From Fulvivirga ligni (GTDB lineage: Bacteria; Bacteroidota; Bacteroidia; Cytophagales; Cyclobacteriaceae), in NCBI RefSeq assembly GCF_021389935.1, contig NZ_CP089979.1:4755001-4819000 (forward strand): DNA of 64,000 nt, written 5' to 3'. Position numbers and translations under genes: made by a program. Below, one piece after another: positions 36,216-45,620 of this stretch (position 1 is the stretch's first letter; every line of letters starts with the position of its first letter). Below the pieces are notes generated by a model. It searched no databases. It worked only from the letters and a program-made list of their open reading frames with translations, and had not been told where the DNA came from.

Positions 36216-36686
36216 TTAGTGGGTTACTGAGGGGTCTTTTATCATTGAAAGACCAATTAATTTAGACTCTTCATAACCTACAGCCATGTATCCTAAGATA
36301 CCTCCTGAAGCCTCAGCAATTTTCTTAGCCATGTCTCTAATGCTCTCATAAAACTCTAAAGCAAAACGAGTATCAAGCTTAGGAAGAATAGCATTTACCT
36401 TCTGTAGTTCTTTCACAATCTCAGCAGTACGTGATTCTACACCAGACGGCAACTGATTAATCATCACCTTCACTTTGTCTTCAAAGTCCTGCCCAACAAT
36501 TTTGTAGTAGCTAACCAGGTCTTCTCTGGCCTTCACTAACTTTATCTTTGAAAGATTTACAGCCTCTCTTATTTCAGATTTATCAATGTTATTGTCTGCA
36601 CCGGCAATAAGAATAGATACCAACACAGGCACTTTAAGCATTAAATCTGTCTCTTCCGCAGATAAGTTTTTAAATTCTTCTATCAT
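36216..36686 (-). CDS. Conserved hypothetical, TerB-like N-terminal segment
   Basis: A 156-residue soluble, mainly helical protein. The stretch I-A-G-A-D-N-N-I-D-K-S-E-I-R-E-A-V (residues about 27-43) resembles the acidic A-D-G-x-I-D-x-x-E loop of TerB-type (tellurite resistance/DUF533-like) domains, which may bind metal. The C-terminal part is a charged helix ending G-G-I-L-G-Y-M-A-V-G-Y-E-E-S-K. It is co-directional and 4 nt upstream of the rhomboid protease gene, and may be its partner or simply operon company. The family assignment is tentative. Confidence 0.65.
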   Translation of the reverse strand: MIEEFKNLSAEETDLMLKVPVLVSILIAGADNNIDKSEIREAVNLSKIKLVKAREDLVSYYKIVGQDFEDKVKVMINQLPSGVESRTAEIVKELQKVNAILPKLDTRFALEFYESIRDMAKKIAEASGGILGYMAVGYEESKLIGLSMIKDPSVTH

Positions 36687-36909
36687 TTTAAAACCAATTA
36701 CATGTTTAATTCTAAGTAGTCAGACATAAATAGGTTTTGGGGCTCTGGCTGTAACCCACACTATTCATGTAAAAGTCCAAAGTAAACTAATTAAGAAATA
36801 TATTAAACCATTGATTTAAAATTTCTGCCTATTTTTTTGGTGATCAGTAAAAAGAATTTTTGGTTTACCTTTATATTGCGATTGCGTTCTAAACCTTAAC
36901 TATTTTTTT

Positions 36910-38271
36910 ATGTACGAACAGGAACCGGTGAAAATATTTGTTGTAGAGGATGATCCTGCTTATACCAAATTTTTACAGTATGTACTTGGACTCAATCCTG
37001 ATTTTGAAGTTACCAGCTTTTCTACAGGAAAAGAATGCCTCGATAACCTATATCAAAAACCAGCCATTGTTACTCTGGATTACTCCTTACCAGATATTCC
37101 AGGAGAAAAAGTTTTACAAGATATTAAGTCTTATGACAATAGCATTCAGGTAGTAATCATTAGTGCTCAGGAGAAAATTGGCACTGCCGTAGAACTCCTT
37201 AAACTTGGCGCTTATGATTATATCACCAAAGATGAAGACACTAAAAACCGACTGCTAAACACTATTAACAATGCTCGTCAAAACCAATCATTAATTAAAG
37301 AGATAGATCACCTAAAGCAGGAAATCTCTGAGAAATATGAATTTGACAAGAGTATTATAGGAAACAGCAGTGCACTTAAAAAAGTATTCAGTCTGCTTGA
37401 GAAGGCCGTTAAAACCAACATTACTGTATCTGTAACAGGGGAAACTGGAACTGGTAAAGAATTGGTAGCCAAGGCTATACATTATAATTCTAAAAGAAAG
37501 AAAAAGCAGTTTGTGGCTGTAAACATAGCCGCCATTCCATCTGAACTGATGGAAAGTGAACTGTTTGGCCATGAAAAAGGTGCCTTTACAGGTGCTAATA
37601 CGCGTAGAATTGGAAAATTTGAAGAAGCTGAAGGTGGCACCATTTTCCTGGATGAAATAGGTGAAATGGACCTTAATCTTCAAGCCAAATTACTCCGTGT
37701 AATACAAGAGCGTGAAGTAACCAGAATTGGTGGTAACGAAGTAATTAAACTAGACATCAGGCTCATTGTAGCCACGCACAGAGATCTGGCAGAAGAAGTG
37801 AAGAAAGGAAACTTCAGAGAAGATTTGTACTACAGATTACTTGGGCTCCCTATTCAGCTGCCACCATTGAGAGATAGAGGTAAGGATGTAATCATTCTGG
37901 CCAAATACTTCTTACAGACATTTTCAAAGGACAATGGCCTGGCTTCACTAAAGCTTAGCTCAGCGGCACAGGAAAAGCTACTTAGCTATCCTTTCCCGGG
38001 TAACGTAAGAGAATTGCGTTCAATTATAGAGCTGGCAGCCGTAATGGCCAATGAAAATGAAGTGACCCCTGAAGACATCAATTTCAATAGCGTTTCTAAA
38101 GAGACTAACTTCCTTTTTGAAGAGATGAGCTTAAAAGATTACACTTTTAAAATCATCCGATACTATCTGGATAAGTATGACAATAATGTACTACAGGTAG
38201 CCGCCAAATTAGATATCGGAAAATCGACCATTTACAGATATCTAAAGGAAATGGAGGAAGAGGCGTATTAA
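36910..38271 (+). CDS. Sigma-54-dependent response regulator (NtrC family)
   Basis: A 453-residue enhancer-binding protein. The receiver (1-125) has V-E-D-D near residue 15 and phospho-acceptor Asp57 in T-L-D-Y-S-L-P-D. The AAA+ domain (about 150-385) has Walker A G-E-T-G-T-G-K-E near 177, an intact sigma-54-contacting G-A-F-T-G-A near 224, and Walker B T-I-F-L-D-E. The C-terminal Fis-type helix-turn-helix (about 425-448) reads [15 protein letters not shown]. It is followed after 3 nt by a hybrid kinase gene, its presumed partner. Its targets are not evident nearby. Confidence 0.94.
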   Translation: MYEQEPVKIFVVEDDPAYTKFLQYVLGLNPDFEVTSFSTGKECLDNLYQKPAIVTLDYSLPDIPGEKVLQDIKSYDNSIQVVIISAQEKIGTAVELLKLGAYDYITKDEDTKNRLLNTINNARQNQSLIKEIDHLKQEISEKYEFDKSIIGNSSALKKVFSLLEKAVKTNITVSVTGETGTGKELVAKAIHYNSKRKKKQFVAVNIAAIPSELMESELFGHEKGAFTGANTRRIGKFEEAEGGTIFLDEIGEMDLNLQAKLLRVIQEREVTRIGGNEVIKLDIRLIVATHRDLAEEVKKGNFREDLYYRLLGLPIQLPPLRDRGKDVIILAKYFLQTFSKDNGLASLKLSSAAQEKLLSYPFPGNVRELRSIIELAAVMANENEVTPEDINFNSVSKETNFLFEEMSLKDYTFKIIRYYLDKYDNNVLQVAAKLDIGKSTIYRYLKEMEEEAY

Positions 38272-38274
38272 TCT

Positions 38275-40200
38275 ATGGATTCTTTCAAATCATTAAAGCA
38301 GTATATAGAAAGCGGAGCCTTCTATAAAGCCGTGGTAGAAGATGGATCTGACATTATATTTATTGTAGACTATGATGGCCTGATCTTATACCACAACCCT
38401 TCTGTACAGGAAACATTAGGCCATGAACCCAATAGCCTAATAGGAGAAAATTTCTTTGATTACATAGAAACCCAAAATGTTGGTGCATTAAAAGCAGAGT
38501 TCAAGAAGAGTGTAACTAAACCTTATGACTCCAATATAGAATTCAGGTTTTTATGCAAAGACAAGAACTACAAGTATTTGGAATTCAACTCTATAAACCT
38601 TCATCATAAGGAAGGTTTAGAAGGGCTTATTCTAGATTGTAGAGATATCACTCAAAGGAAAAGAGATGCCGAGGAACTGCTTAGAGCTCAGAAAGCCAAA
38701 GAACAGTTCTTGGCCAATATGAGTCATGAAATCAGGACTCCTATTAACGGCATCGCGGGTATGGTAAACCTTCTTTTTGAAGCCAATAAAGAAGAAGACC
38801 GTGCTAAATACCTCAACGCCATAAAAAACTCTACTGAAAACCTTAAAGTCATCATTAATGACATTCTGGATTTATCAGTAATTGAGTCTGGCAAACTTCG
38901 CTTTGAGAAAATCGGATTTAACATTAAGTACCAGCTAGGTGCAGTGGTAGACACCTTCCTTTTTCAATCTAAAGAAAAGGGCATTGAGCTTAAATATGAG
39001 ATTCATGCTGATGCCGATACTGTGTTATTGGGTGACCCTGTTAGACTTAATCAGATATTGATCAACCTGATCAGTAATGCTATTAAGTTCACCCACATTG
39101 GCGAGATCAATATTAATGTATACCTCTTCGAAAAGAAAGGAAAAACTCATTCTATTCGCTTCGAAGTGGCCGATACTGGTGTGGGCATCTCCAAAGAGAA
39201 AATAAAAAACATATTTGAGAGTTTCACTCAGGCAGATGAGAGCGTAACCAGACGTTATGGTGGCACCGGCCTGGGGTTATCCATTGTAAAGCAGCTGATT
39301 GAATTACAAAACGGTTCGATCACTGTAGAAAGTGAAGAAAACAAGGGCACTAAATTTATATTCACCATTCCTTATGAGTCTGGAAAGATTCAAGATCTGG
39401 TACAGCCATCATCTAAGGTGAAAGCTACACCTAAGCATTCGTTTAAGAATTTAAAAATTCTACTGGTAGAAGATAATGATATTAACCGCCTCTACGCGCT
39501 TAATATCCTTAAGAAATGGGAATGTGATGTAGATGGTGCAGAAAACGGATACATAGCCTTAGAGAAGCTCAGGAGCAATGATTATCATATTATCCTGATG
39601 GATATTCAGATGCCAATTATGGATGGCTACGAGGCCACCAAGAGTATCCGTAAGAATATGCCCGCCCCGAAGAATCAGATACCTATTATCGCTTTAACAG
39701 CCAATGCTATTAAAGGAGATAATGAGAAGTGTTTGGAAGTAGGCATGAATGATTACTTACCTAAGCCTTTTCAGCCAGAAGATCTTTATAAAACAATTTC
39801 CAAATTTGCTCAGGAAAATGGGCAGAACAATAGCACACCGGTACCCGACGAGGATATTACAGACCTCACATACTTAACCAGTATTTGTGATGGTGACAAA
39901 ACCTTCATGAGGGATATGGTAGAAACATTTTTGCAGAACACCCCTCCTACCATTAATGAAATGCAAAAATGGATCAATAAAGCAGAGTGGTCTAAGGTCG
40001 GCAGCCTTGCACACAAAATTAAACCTTCCATCACCTTTATGGGCATTGAGAGCTTAAAGCCGCTCATTAAAAACATTGAAGAGTACGGTAAGGAAAATTA
40101 TAAAACAGATCTAATACCTACTATGGTAGATGAGCTCTCAGAGAAATGCCAAATGGCATATAAAGAGCTTAGAAAAAATCTGGACACGAACCTAAAATAA
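38275..40200 (+). CDS. Hybrid sensor histidine kinase (PAS-HisKA-HATPase-REC-Hpt)
   Basis: A 641-residue multi-domain kinase without transmembrane segments. A PAS domain spans about 15-130. HisKA has phospho-acceptor His150 in N-M-S-H-E-I-R-T-P. HATPase spans about 200-370 (D-T-G-V-G-I-S, G-G-T-G-L-G-L-S). The receiver at about 395-515 has Asp442 in L-M-D-I-Q-M-P. An Hpt domain follows with His near 579 (L-A-H-K-I-K-P). This is a complete internal phosphorelay from cytoplasmic PAS sensing to Hpt, which could pass phosphate to the sigma-54 regulator encoded 3 nt upstream. A terminator follows. Confidence 0.94.
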   Translation: MDSFKSLKQYIESGAFYKAVVEDGSDIIFIVDYDGLILYHNPSVQETLGHEPNSLIGENFFDYIETQNVGALKAEFKKSVTKPYDSNIEFRFLCKDKNYKYLEFNSINLHHKEGLEGLILDCRDITQRKRDAEELLRAQKAKEQFLANMSHEIRTPINGIAGMVNLLFEANKEEDRAKYLNAIKNSTENLKVIINDILDLSVIESGKLRFEKIGFNIKYQLGAVVDTFLFQSKEKGIELKYEIHADADTVLLGDPVRLNQILINLISNAIKFTHIGEININVYLFEKKGKTHSIRFEVADTGVGISKEKIKNIFESFTQADESVTRRYGGTGLGLSIVKQLIELQNGSITVESEENKGTKFIFTIPYESGKIQDLVQPSSKVKATPKHSFKNLKILLVEDNDINRLYALNILKKWECDVDGAENGYIALEKLRSNDYHIILMDIQMPIMDGYEATKSIRKNMPAPKNQIPIIALTANAIKGDNEKCLEVGMNDYLPKPFQPEDLYKTISKFAQENGQNNSTPVPDEDITDLTYLTSICDGDKTFMRDMVETFLQNTPPTINEMQKWINKAEWSKVGSLAHKIKPSITFMGIESLKPLIKNIEEYGKENYKTDLIPTMVDELSEKCQMAYKELRKNLDTNLK

Positions 40201-40213
40201 TCCCAAATTCATT

Positions 40214-40238
40214 ACAAAATCCCAATTTGGGATTTTGT
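40214..40238 (+). terminator. Terminator after the hybrid kinase gene
   Basis: A 12-bp inverted repeat ACAAAATCCCAA (40214-40225) / TTGGGATTTTGT (40227-40238), beginning 14 nt after the kinase stop and followed by TT. The A/T outer parts allow end-of-transcript function. Confidence 0.6.
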
Positions 40239-40327
40239 TTCATATTCAAAGCGACTTAAAATCAATTTTAAGCCGCTTTTTCTATTGGCACAACTTTGGG
40301 AACATATCAGGAAAATGGTTATCACTT

Positions 40328-40642
40328 ATGAAAAAGAAAGATGACATAATATTTCTGATAGACTCCCAGAGTTACGACCGAAACATATTCGGACTTACTC
40401 TTGAGAAGGTGACTAATTGCAGGGTTTTTAACTTCTTTAGTTTCGAAGAATCCAAGCTTTACAGCGACTTGAAGCCAAGTTTGATTCTTCATGATTCTAA
40501 TGAGTTACTACCTAATTGTTTCGAAGGAGTAGATTTCCTTCATATATCAAAAGACTTAATTAAGAATAGCTTTGCGCCTATTCATTTCAATAACACTACC
40601 ATGCAAGAAGTTGCGCAGGCAGTGACGAAGATATTAAACTGA
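40328..40642 (+). CDS. Small receiver-like protein
   Basis: A 104-residue protein that I start at ATG 40328 (M-K-K-K-D-D-I-I-F-L-I-D-S); the frame upstream to 40235 runs through the preceding terminator. It has an alternating beta/alpha pattern like a receiver domain: I-I-F-L-I-D-S (strand 1, with a single acidic residue), then P-S-L-I-L-H-D-S-N near residue 56 at the phospho-acceptor strand. The usual strand-5 lysine is not clear. It could be a degenerate response regulator linked to the kinase operon upstream. The domain call is tentative. Confidence 0.5.
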   Translation: MKKKDDIIFLIDSQSYDRNIFGLTLEKVTNCRVFNFFSFEESKLYSDLKPSLILHDSNELLPNCFEGVDFLHISKDLIKNSFAPIHFNNTTMQEVAQAVTKILN

Positions 40643-40669
40643 TCACGTTGGCTAATTAAATATAGAAGA

Positions 40670-40695
40670 GCACCCTGAGTAAGGGTGCCTTTTTA
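40670..40695 (+). terminator. Terminator after the receiver-like gene
   Basis: Stem GCACCCT (40670-40676) / AGGGTGC (40682-40688) with a 5-nt loop, followed by CTTTTTATTTT, starting 27 nt downstream of the stop codon. Confidence 0.8.
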
Positions 40696-40779
40696 TTTTG
40701 TAGACATTTTCAATCCACCTCATTTTTAGTTATATTTTATCACAAATAATCTATATTAATTGCATCAATATTTTATTGA

Positions 40780-41043
40780 ATGGATATTACATATTTTGGC
40801 CTAGCATGGATCGTTCTAGCTTTTTTCTGTGGTTATATAGCCAAGAGCTCTTATGGCAGACCCGCTATGCCATACGCCATATTCGCTTTGGTATTCAGTC
40901 CACTATTCGCATTCCTTATTCTCTTTATAGTTGGAAAGACCGATCAAAAGATCATGGAAGATAAAGAGCGCCTTGATGAACAACTAAAACAACAAGAAAA
41001 ACAAGAATTTGACGATTGGATGAATAGCAGGTGGAGTGAGTGA
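40780..41043 (+). CDS. Small two-helix membrane protein of unknown function
   Basis: An 87-residue protein with two hydrophobic helices (residues about 6-22 and 32-52) and a charged C-terminal tail rich in K, E and Q (D-E-Q-L-K-Q-Q-E-K-Q-E-F) that probably forms a cytosolic helix. A competing frame at 40776-40964 is shorter and less protein-like. It starts about 85 nt after a terminator, so it has its own promoter. No family recognised. Confidence 0.65.
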   Translation: MDITYFGLAWIVLAFFCGYIAKSSYGRPAMPYAIFALVFSPLFAFLILFIVGKTDQKIMEDKERLDEQLKQQEKQEFDDWMNSRWSE

Positions 41044-41400
41044 GGGGAGTTTTATTATATGATTCAGAATTTACAATCCTTCCTAAACCTCTTTAAGTAC
41101 AGGGAAGAAATCCTTAATTCCAAACACCCGTTCGGGCGCGTTTGAGCGCAGCGGTAACGCGTCCGATTCACCTTTCTTGTTATTTAATTATTAGAAAAAC
41201 ACTCATACTTTCAATATCAGGAAAGTCAATGGATTTTTGTGGTAAAAAGGGCTTGTTGCAGGTTGAGTTAATAGGTTAACCTGCAGTAGTATGCACGCGT
41301 TGAAAACAGTGAGCTAGCGGCTGATGACATACGCGGAACAAGGAGCGCCATAAAAATTATCAGCAAAAAAATAGAAGGTAAAATATTAATAAAATAAAAA
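41044..41400. other. Gene-free region with inverted repeats
   Basis: No credible gene. Near 41130-41165 a GC-rich patch contains GAGCGCAGCGG, the reverse complement of the CGCTGCGCT core of the REP-like repeats at 15363 and 17060. At 41257-41285 there is an inverted repeat TGCAGGTT / AACCTGCA with a 13-nt loop. The patch may be a decayed member of the same repeat family. Confidence 0.5.
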
Positions 41401-41432
41401 AGCCACTTACAACTAAAATGTTGTAAGTGGCT
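41401..41432 (-). terminator. Terminator of the tRNA-Arg transcript
   Basis: A 13-bp inverted repeat AGCCACTTACAAC (41401-41413) / GTTGTAAGTGGCT (41420-41432). Read on the minus strand it is followed by a T-rich tract, and it starts 11 nt downstream of the tRNA 3' end. Confidence 0.88.
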
Positions 41433-41442
41433 CATTATCAAG

Positions 41443-41516
41443 TGATCCCGCAGGGACTCGAACCCCGAACCTACTGCTTAGAAGGCAGTTGCTCTATCCA
41501 GTTGAGCTACGGAACC
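41443..41516 (-). tRNA. tRNA-Arg (anticodon UCU)
   Basis: A 74-nt cloverleaf on the minus strand. The acceptor arm GGTTCCG pairs with CGGGATC (two G-U wobbles) and the discriminator is A. The D-arm has GCTC...GAGC; the anticodon stem ACTGC/GCAGT encloses C-TTCTAA, giving anticodon TCT for AGA/AGG codons. The T-loop is TTCGAGT. CCA is not encoded. It has its own terminator. Confidence 0.95.
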
Positions 41517-41652
41517 ATCACAATCTAACAAGGATTTTTAACTGGGTTACTTCCCCTTGTCAGCCCCTTATCGTTTAAGGTGGTGCAAAGGTAATATTCA
41601 AATTAAAAAATGCAAACTATACCGCGCTAATTTTTAAAATTATTTCAAAAAA

Positions 41653-42225
41653 TTAATCCTTGTCTATTCTGACTGTAATATCGTGGGGAGCAACTTCATC
41701 TCCCCCGAAGTAAGGAAACAACATGTAATTAGATCCTGATTCACATACATATACTTTTGGAATCACAATTTCATTAGCATTATCTACAGTAAACACATAT
41801 TTATCATCTACACTTACCAGCTTATATTCATGAGTTGAATTTAAATTTACGCTGGTGATATATTCGTAGCTTCTTTGACCATTGATATAGCAATAAGCAA
41901 GAATTTCTAATTGATCATTATACCATCTCCATCCAAACCTGGCGCTGTTTTCATGATGATGACTAGCACAATCTGAAAAGCCCATCAATTTATTAATGTC
42001 TGCCTGATTGGATGACTGTATCGTCTGATACACAGCAGAACTATCAAAAGTGGCCGTGAAAGAAAGTTCATTCCCTTCAAATGATTCAGGCAATCTGTTA
42101 GAACTATGAGTGCCCTCCTTTATTTTAAAAATCGAATCCCCCTGACTTGATACGGGATTATCCAGTTCAACTTCACATGCACCGAAAACTAATACCATTA
42201 AAGCACTATAAAATAGACCTCTCAT
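41653..42225 (-). CDS. Putative lipoprotein of unknown function
   Basis: A 190-residue protein with a lipoprotein signal peptide (L-M-V-L-V-F-G-A-C, lipidated Cys near residue 16). The mature part is predicted to be beta-rich, with a histidine/cysteine-containing stretch D-C-A-S-H-H-H-E-N-S-A-R-F-G-W near residue 93 and a concluding D-I-T-V-R-I-D-K. No family recognised. It lies 6 nt downstream of the outer-membrane-protein-like gene at 42232-42963, so both are likely co-expressed. They sit just beyond the terminator of the first permease operon. Confidence 0.7.
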   Translation of the reverse strand: MRGLFYSALMVLVFGACEVELDNPVSSQGDSIFKIKEGTHSSNRLPESFEGNELSFTATFDSSAVYQTIQSSNQADINKLMGFSDCASHHHENSARFGWRWYNDQLEILAYCYINGQRSYEYITSVNLNSTHEYKLVSVDDKYVFTVDNANEIVIPKVYVCESGSNYMLFPYFGGDEVAPHDITVRIDKD

Positions 42226-42231
42226 ATATTC

Positions 42232-42963
42232 TTATCTTAAAATTTTAAAATTTGATTTTTTTCTACCGAAGCGGACACCAACTCTTATGGAATACAGATT
42301 TCTGATGTTAGTTCCTTTAAAAGCCTCATCACGAGTAGTGGCCATCAGCCCTAAATTGCTGTCGCCCTCCACGTAAAAGTGGATAAATTCAAGCTCTGAC
42401 TGTAATTGAAATTCCATGCCCAGTCCCAAAGACAAGTCTGTGACCTTTACAGCCCCCAGATACGGCTCCTGGCCTTTGGCCTGCTTTCTAGTACTGCGCT
42501 GACTCTCATCTATATAATGGCCATAAAACCTATAGTATCTTAAAGCAATACCTGTAGACACATAAGGCGAGAAGCCCGTTGGCTTTACACCAAAAGCCCT
42601 CAAAAAATATAGGTTGTTAGTAACGCCAAATGAATTCAAATTGACGGTTCGGGAGGTCTGAGCATTAGAATAATAGAGGCCCAGCATACTAACGGTTATT
42701 TGGTCAAAATCATTACCAAACATGAATGAGATGTCGCCTCCTTCTTCAAAGGCATCATAATTATGTAGTTCCTTAATGTTGCTCGTTATGTCTAAAGATC
42801 GCACACCGAACGAAAAGCCTATGCCCTTATACTTCAGTAATGACTGCGTACCTATATCTTCTTTTACATCCCAATAGATATCTTGCTGAGCTTGGGCAGA
42901 AAGCACCAAACCAAAAAAAATACCTAGAGCGCAAACACCTTTCATAAACCTTCTACCAGCCAT
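42232..42963 (-). CDS. Exported outer-membrane beta-barrel-like protein
   Basis: A 243-residue protein with a signal peptide (G-I-F-F-G-L-V-L-S-A-Q-A-Q, cleavage near residue 26). Amphipathic strands follow (S-F-G-V-R-S-L-D-I, G-V-T-N-N-L-Y-F-L, I-A-L-R-Y-Y-R-F-Y, Y-S-I-R-V-G-V-R-F), typical of a small 8- to 10-stranded outer-membrane barrel. The chain runs on past the last strand (G-R-K-K-S-N-F-K-I-L-R). It is the upstream partner of the lipoprotein gene 41653-42225. It is not part of the permease operon, since a terminator intervenes at 43136-43164. Confidence 0.65.
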   Translation of the reverse strand: MAGRRFMKGVCALGIFFGLVLSAQAQQDIYWDVKEDIGTQSLLKYKGIGFSFGVRSLDITSNIKELHNYDAFEEGGDISFMFGNDFDQITVSMLGLYYSNAQTSRTVNLNSFGVTNNLYFLRAFGVKPTGFSPYVSTGIALRYYRFYGHYIDESQRSTRKQAKGQEPYLGAVKVTDLSLGLGMEFQLQSELEFIHFYVEGDSNLGLMATTRDEAFKGTNIRNLYSIRVGVRFGRKKSNFKILR

Positions 42964-43135
42964 ATTTTCCTTGTTTTAACCTTTACAAAGGTGGCGATAT
43001 AGGGGCGGCATTTTCTGAGGGCAGACCCTGAATAAAAAAAATCGGAAAATCCAGCAAATTGGCACTATGCCATTCTTGATTCCGTAATGGAGGGGCATTT
43101 TTCATTCCACCAAATGGAACAGCTTATAAAAAATT

Positions 43136-43164
43136 ATGCCCTTAAACCAAAAGTCTAAGGGCAT
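43136..43164 (-). terminator. Terminator of permease operon A
   Basis: Inverted repeat ATGCCCTTA (43136-43144) / TAAGGGCAT (43156-43164). On the minus strand it is followed by AATTTTTTAT, about 40 nt beyond the stop of the permease gene 43206-45602. Confidence 0.75.
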
Positions 43165-43205
43165 ACCCTGAGCAGCACTACGGCTGCATCACGATCTTTT
43201 ACTGA

Positions 43206-45602
43206 TCATTCATCCTTTAAGCTTATGACAGGATTTGCCATGGCTGCACGCAATGATTTGTACCCCACAGTTACGATGGCGATAAGAAGCGTGAGTATGA
43301 GTGCTCCCACAAATAGCATTGGACCTAAATCGACCTGATATTGAAAGTTTTCCAGCCATGAATCCATCACATACCATGATACAGGCACGGACATCAAAAA
43401 GGCCAATAGGATTAGTTTGAAGAAAGACCAGGAGAACATGCCAATAATATTAAACACTGAGGCTCCCAAAACCTTCCTTACTCCTATTTCCTTTACTTTC
43501 TGATTCACCATAAACGAGGCTAAGGCAAACAAGCCCATACAACTTATAATGATAGCTATGGATGAAAAGAAACTGAAGATCTTCGCCATCTTACGTTCTC
43601 CTTCATAAAACTGAGCAATATATTCATCTAAGAAACTGCTAGAATAATCGTATTCAGGATAAAGTCCCTTCCAGATTCGTTCAATCTCCGGATTAACCTG
43701 CTGGAAATTAGCAACATTCACCTTTACAGTAAGCTGCCTGTAACTATTCATAGAGCTGTGAAGAACCACGGGAGTAACACCATCATGCAATGAAGTGGAG
43801 TTGAAATCGTCAATTACACCAACTACTGGCACATGGACACCGTGAACCTTCATCATCTTACCCAAAAACTCTTCAGCTCGGTCTTTATAACCTACATATT
43901 CCAAAAGCTTTTTCGTTACCAAAACTTCACTCACTGTGTCTGATGGATTCAAGTTTCTGCCTGCGATCAATTTTAGCTGATAAGTATCCAGATAATCTTC
44001 GTCTCCATATTTCATGGACGAGTAATATTCTTCCGGATCATCTCCAATGGTAAAGTCGCTTACGGAAATCGAACTTGAGCTGGGATTAGTATAGATTAGG
44101 CTAACAGCTTGAATATTAGCCAATTTTGCCACCTCTGCCTTCAGCGTTTTCTTTTTTGAAATGTCTCTTTCCGGTATTCTGATATTAACGAGTGCCTCTG
44201 TACTAAAACCTAAGTCCGTGCTACTCAAAAGCTCCATCTGACTCACGACCACTATGGTACCCACAATAAAAACTTGAGAAACAAAGAATTGAAAAACTAC
44301 CAGACCTTTACGTAACGAGAATGCTCCACTGTGCTTGCTTGTTATCATATTTTTAAGTGCAAGGGCTGGTCTGAAATTAGACAGAACCAGCGCTGGGTAA
44401 AATCCAGCCAGCACCGTAATAAGTACAGAAGCAGTCAACATTTCAGCTATAAAAATGGGCTCACCCCATGGAACGTCAAGCTGTACTTGCATGAAGGGAT
44501 TTACATACAATACCATTAACTCTGTAAGGCCTAGTGCTACAATCACTGCAACTATTACTAAGGCTAAGGACTCGCCCAAGAACTGTAAAACCAGCTGCGT
44601 TCGGGTTCCTCCCAAAACCTTCCTCACTCCTACTTCTCTAGATCGCTTCACCGCCACTGCTGTGGATAGATTAATAAAGTTAACGCAGGCAGTAAGGAGT
44701 AAGAAAACAGCGATAATAACCATTACCAATATCTCATTCTTACTGGTAGTAGAGTAGTTATAATTACTGTATCTATCATCAAAATGAATATCTGACATTG
44801 GCTGCAAATCATGTCTTTCCGTATTATTTTCATCATCTCCATAATATTTGATAGCGAACTGATCCAGCCTTGACCGATATTTATCAGGATTATCCTTTTC
44901 ACCCAGAAGAACATAGCACTGGTCATCACTAGAAACACTGCCCCAACCATCTGCTAAAACGTCTTTTTTAATAGTGATGAGTGAAATAAATATATCAAAA
45001 GGCATATCGCTATGAGCAGGTGGGTCTGCCATAATACCGGTGATCGTCAGTGGTATTTCTTTTTTATAGACTACAGTCTGCCCCAGTGCCTCTTCATCAG
45101 GGAATAGCTTAGAAGCAGCTGATTCAGCAAGCACTACGCTGTTAGGTTTACTCAGGGCACTCTTCACATCACCTTTTTTCCAGTCCACCGTGAACAAATC
45201 AAAATACTCGGGTTCGGTATAAGCGACCCTCTCGTCTCTCAATTCGAAACTAACCGCATTGGACTCATCCGGATGAACCTTAAACAGGTCTACGCCATAA
45301 TTACTTCTAACGAATACCACTTTCTCGAATTCTTGAAAATCTTCTCTAATGGCATCAGGCAGTGGACCTGGCACGCCTGGAGTATAGTCCATCTCACCCC
45401 CTGCCCCTTCAGACCTGTTGACTATGCGATAGATTCTATCTTTATTTTCCTGGAAATCATCATAGGTATTTGAATAATCTGCCAACATGAGTAGAACCAG
45501 GCAGCAGGTGATGCCTAAAGAGAGCCCCAGCACGTTGACGATAGTATAGAGCTTATTCCTAAACAGGTTACGAATAGCCGTTTTTAAATAGTTTCTGACC
45601 AT
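43206..45602 (-). CDS. FtsX/MacB-type ABC transporter permease (operon A, second)
   Basis: A 798-residue permease. It has one N-terminal helix (V-N-V-L-G-L-S-L-G-I-T-C-C-L-V-L), a large periplasmic MacB_PCD domain (about 45-270) and a first FtsX block (about 285-430) with R-S-R-E-V-G-V-R-K-V-L-G-G. A second helix pair and periplasmic domain follow, then a C-terminal FtsX block (about 670-790) with K-E-I-G-V-R-K-V-L-G-A-S and the ending V-I-S-L-K-D-E. There is no ATPase domain, unlike MacB itself. Such permeases pull lipoproteins, peptides or other envelope substrates using a separate ATPase, which is not in this window. It lies 18 nt downstream of its paralogue at 45621-48002. Confidence 0.92.
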   Translation of the reverse strand: MVRNYLKTAIRNLFRNKLYTIVNVLGLSLGITCCLVLLMLADYSNTYDDFQENKDRIYRIVNRSEGAGGEMDYTPGVPGPLPDAIREDFQEFEKVVFVRSNYGVDLFKVHPDESNAVSFELRDERVAYTEPEYFDLFTVDWKKGDVKSALSKPNSVVLAESAASKLFPDEEALGQTVVYKKEIPLTITGIMADPPAHSDMPFDIFISLITIKKDVLADGWGSVSSDDQCYVLLGEKDNPDKYRSRLDQFAIKYYGDDENNTERHDLQPMSDIHFDDRYSNYNYSTTSKNEILVMVIIAVFLLLTACVNFINLSTAVAVKRSREVGVRKVLGGTRTQLVLQFLGESLALVIVAVIVALGLTELMVLYVNPFMQVQLDVPWGEPIFIAEMLTASVLITVLAGFYPALVLSNFRPALALKNMITSKHSGAFSLRKGLVVFQFFVSQVFIVGTIVVVSQMELLSSTDLGFSTEALVNIRIPERDISKKKTLKAEVAKLANIQAVSLIYTNPSSSSISVSDFTIGDDPEEYYSSMKYGDEDYLDTYQLKLIAGRNLNPSDTVSEVLVTKKLLEYVGYKDRAEEFLGKMMKVHGVHVPVVGVIDDFNSTSLHDGVTPVVLHSSMNSYRQLTVKVNVANFQQVNPEIERIWKGLYPEYDYSSSFLDEYIAQFYEGERKMAKIFSFFSSIAIIISCMGLFALASFMVNQKVKEIGVRKVLGASVFNIIGMFSWSFFKLILLAFLMSVPVSWYVMDSWLENFQYQVDLGPMLFVGALILTLLIAIVTVGYKSLRAAMANPVISLKDE

Positions 45603-45620
45603 GTTAATAAATATATGTTG

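Noticed and set aside
41130-41400. Insertion-sequence remnant
   Set aside because: Inverted repeats and a GC-rich patch are present, but no transposase-like frame or target duplication could be found.
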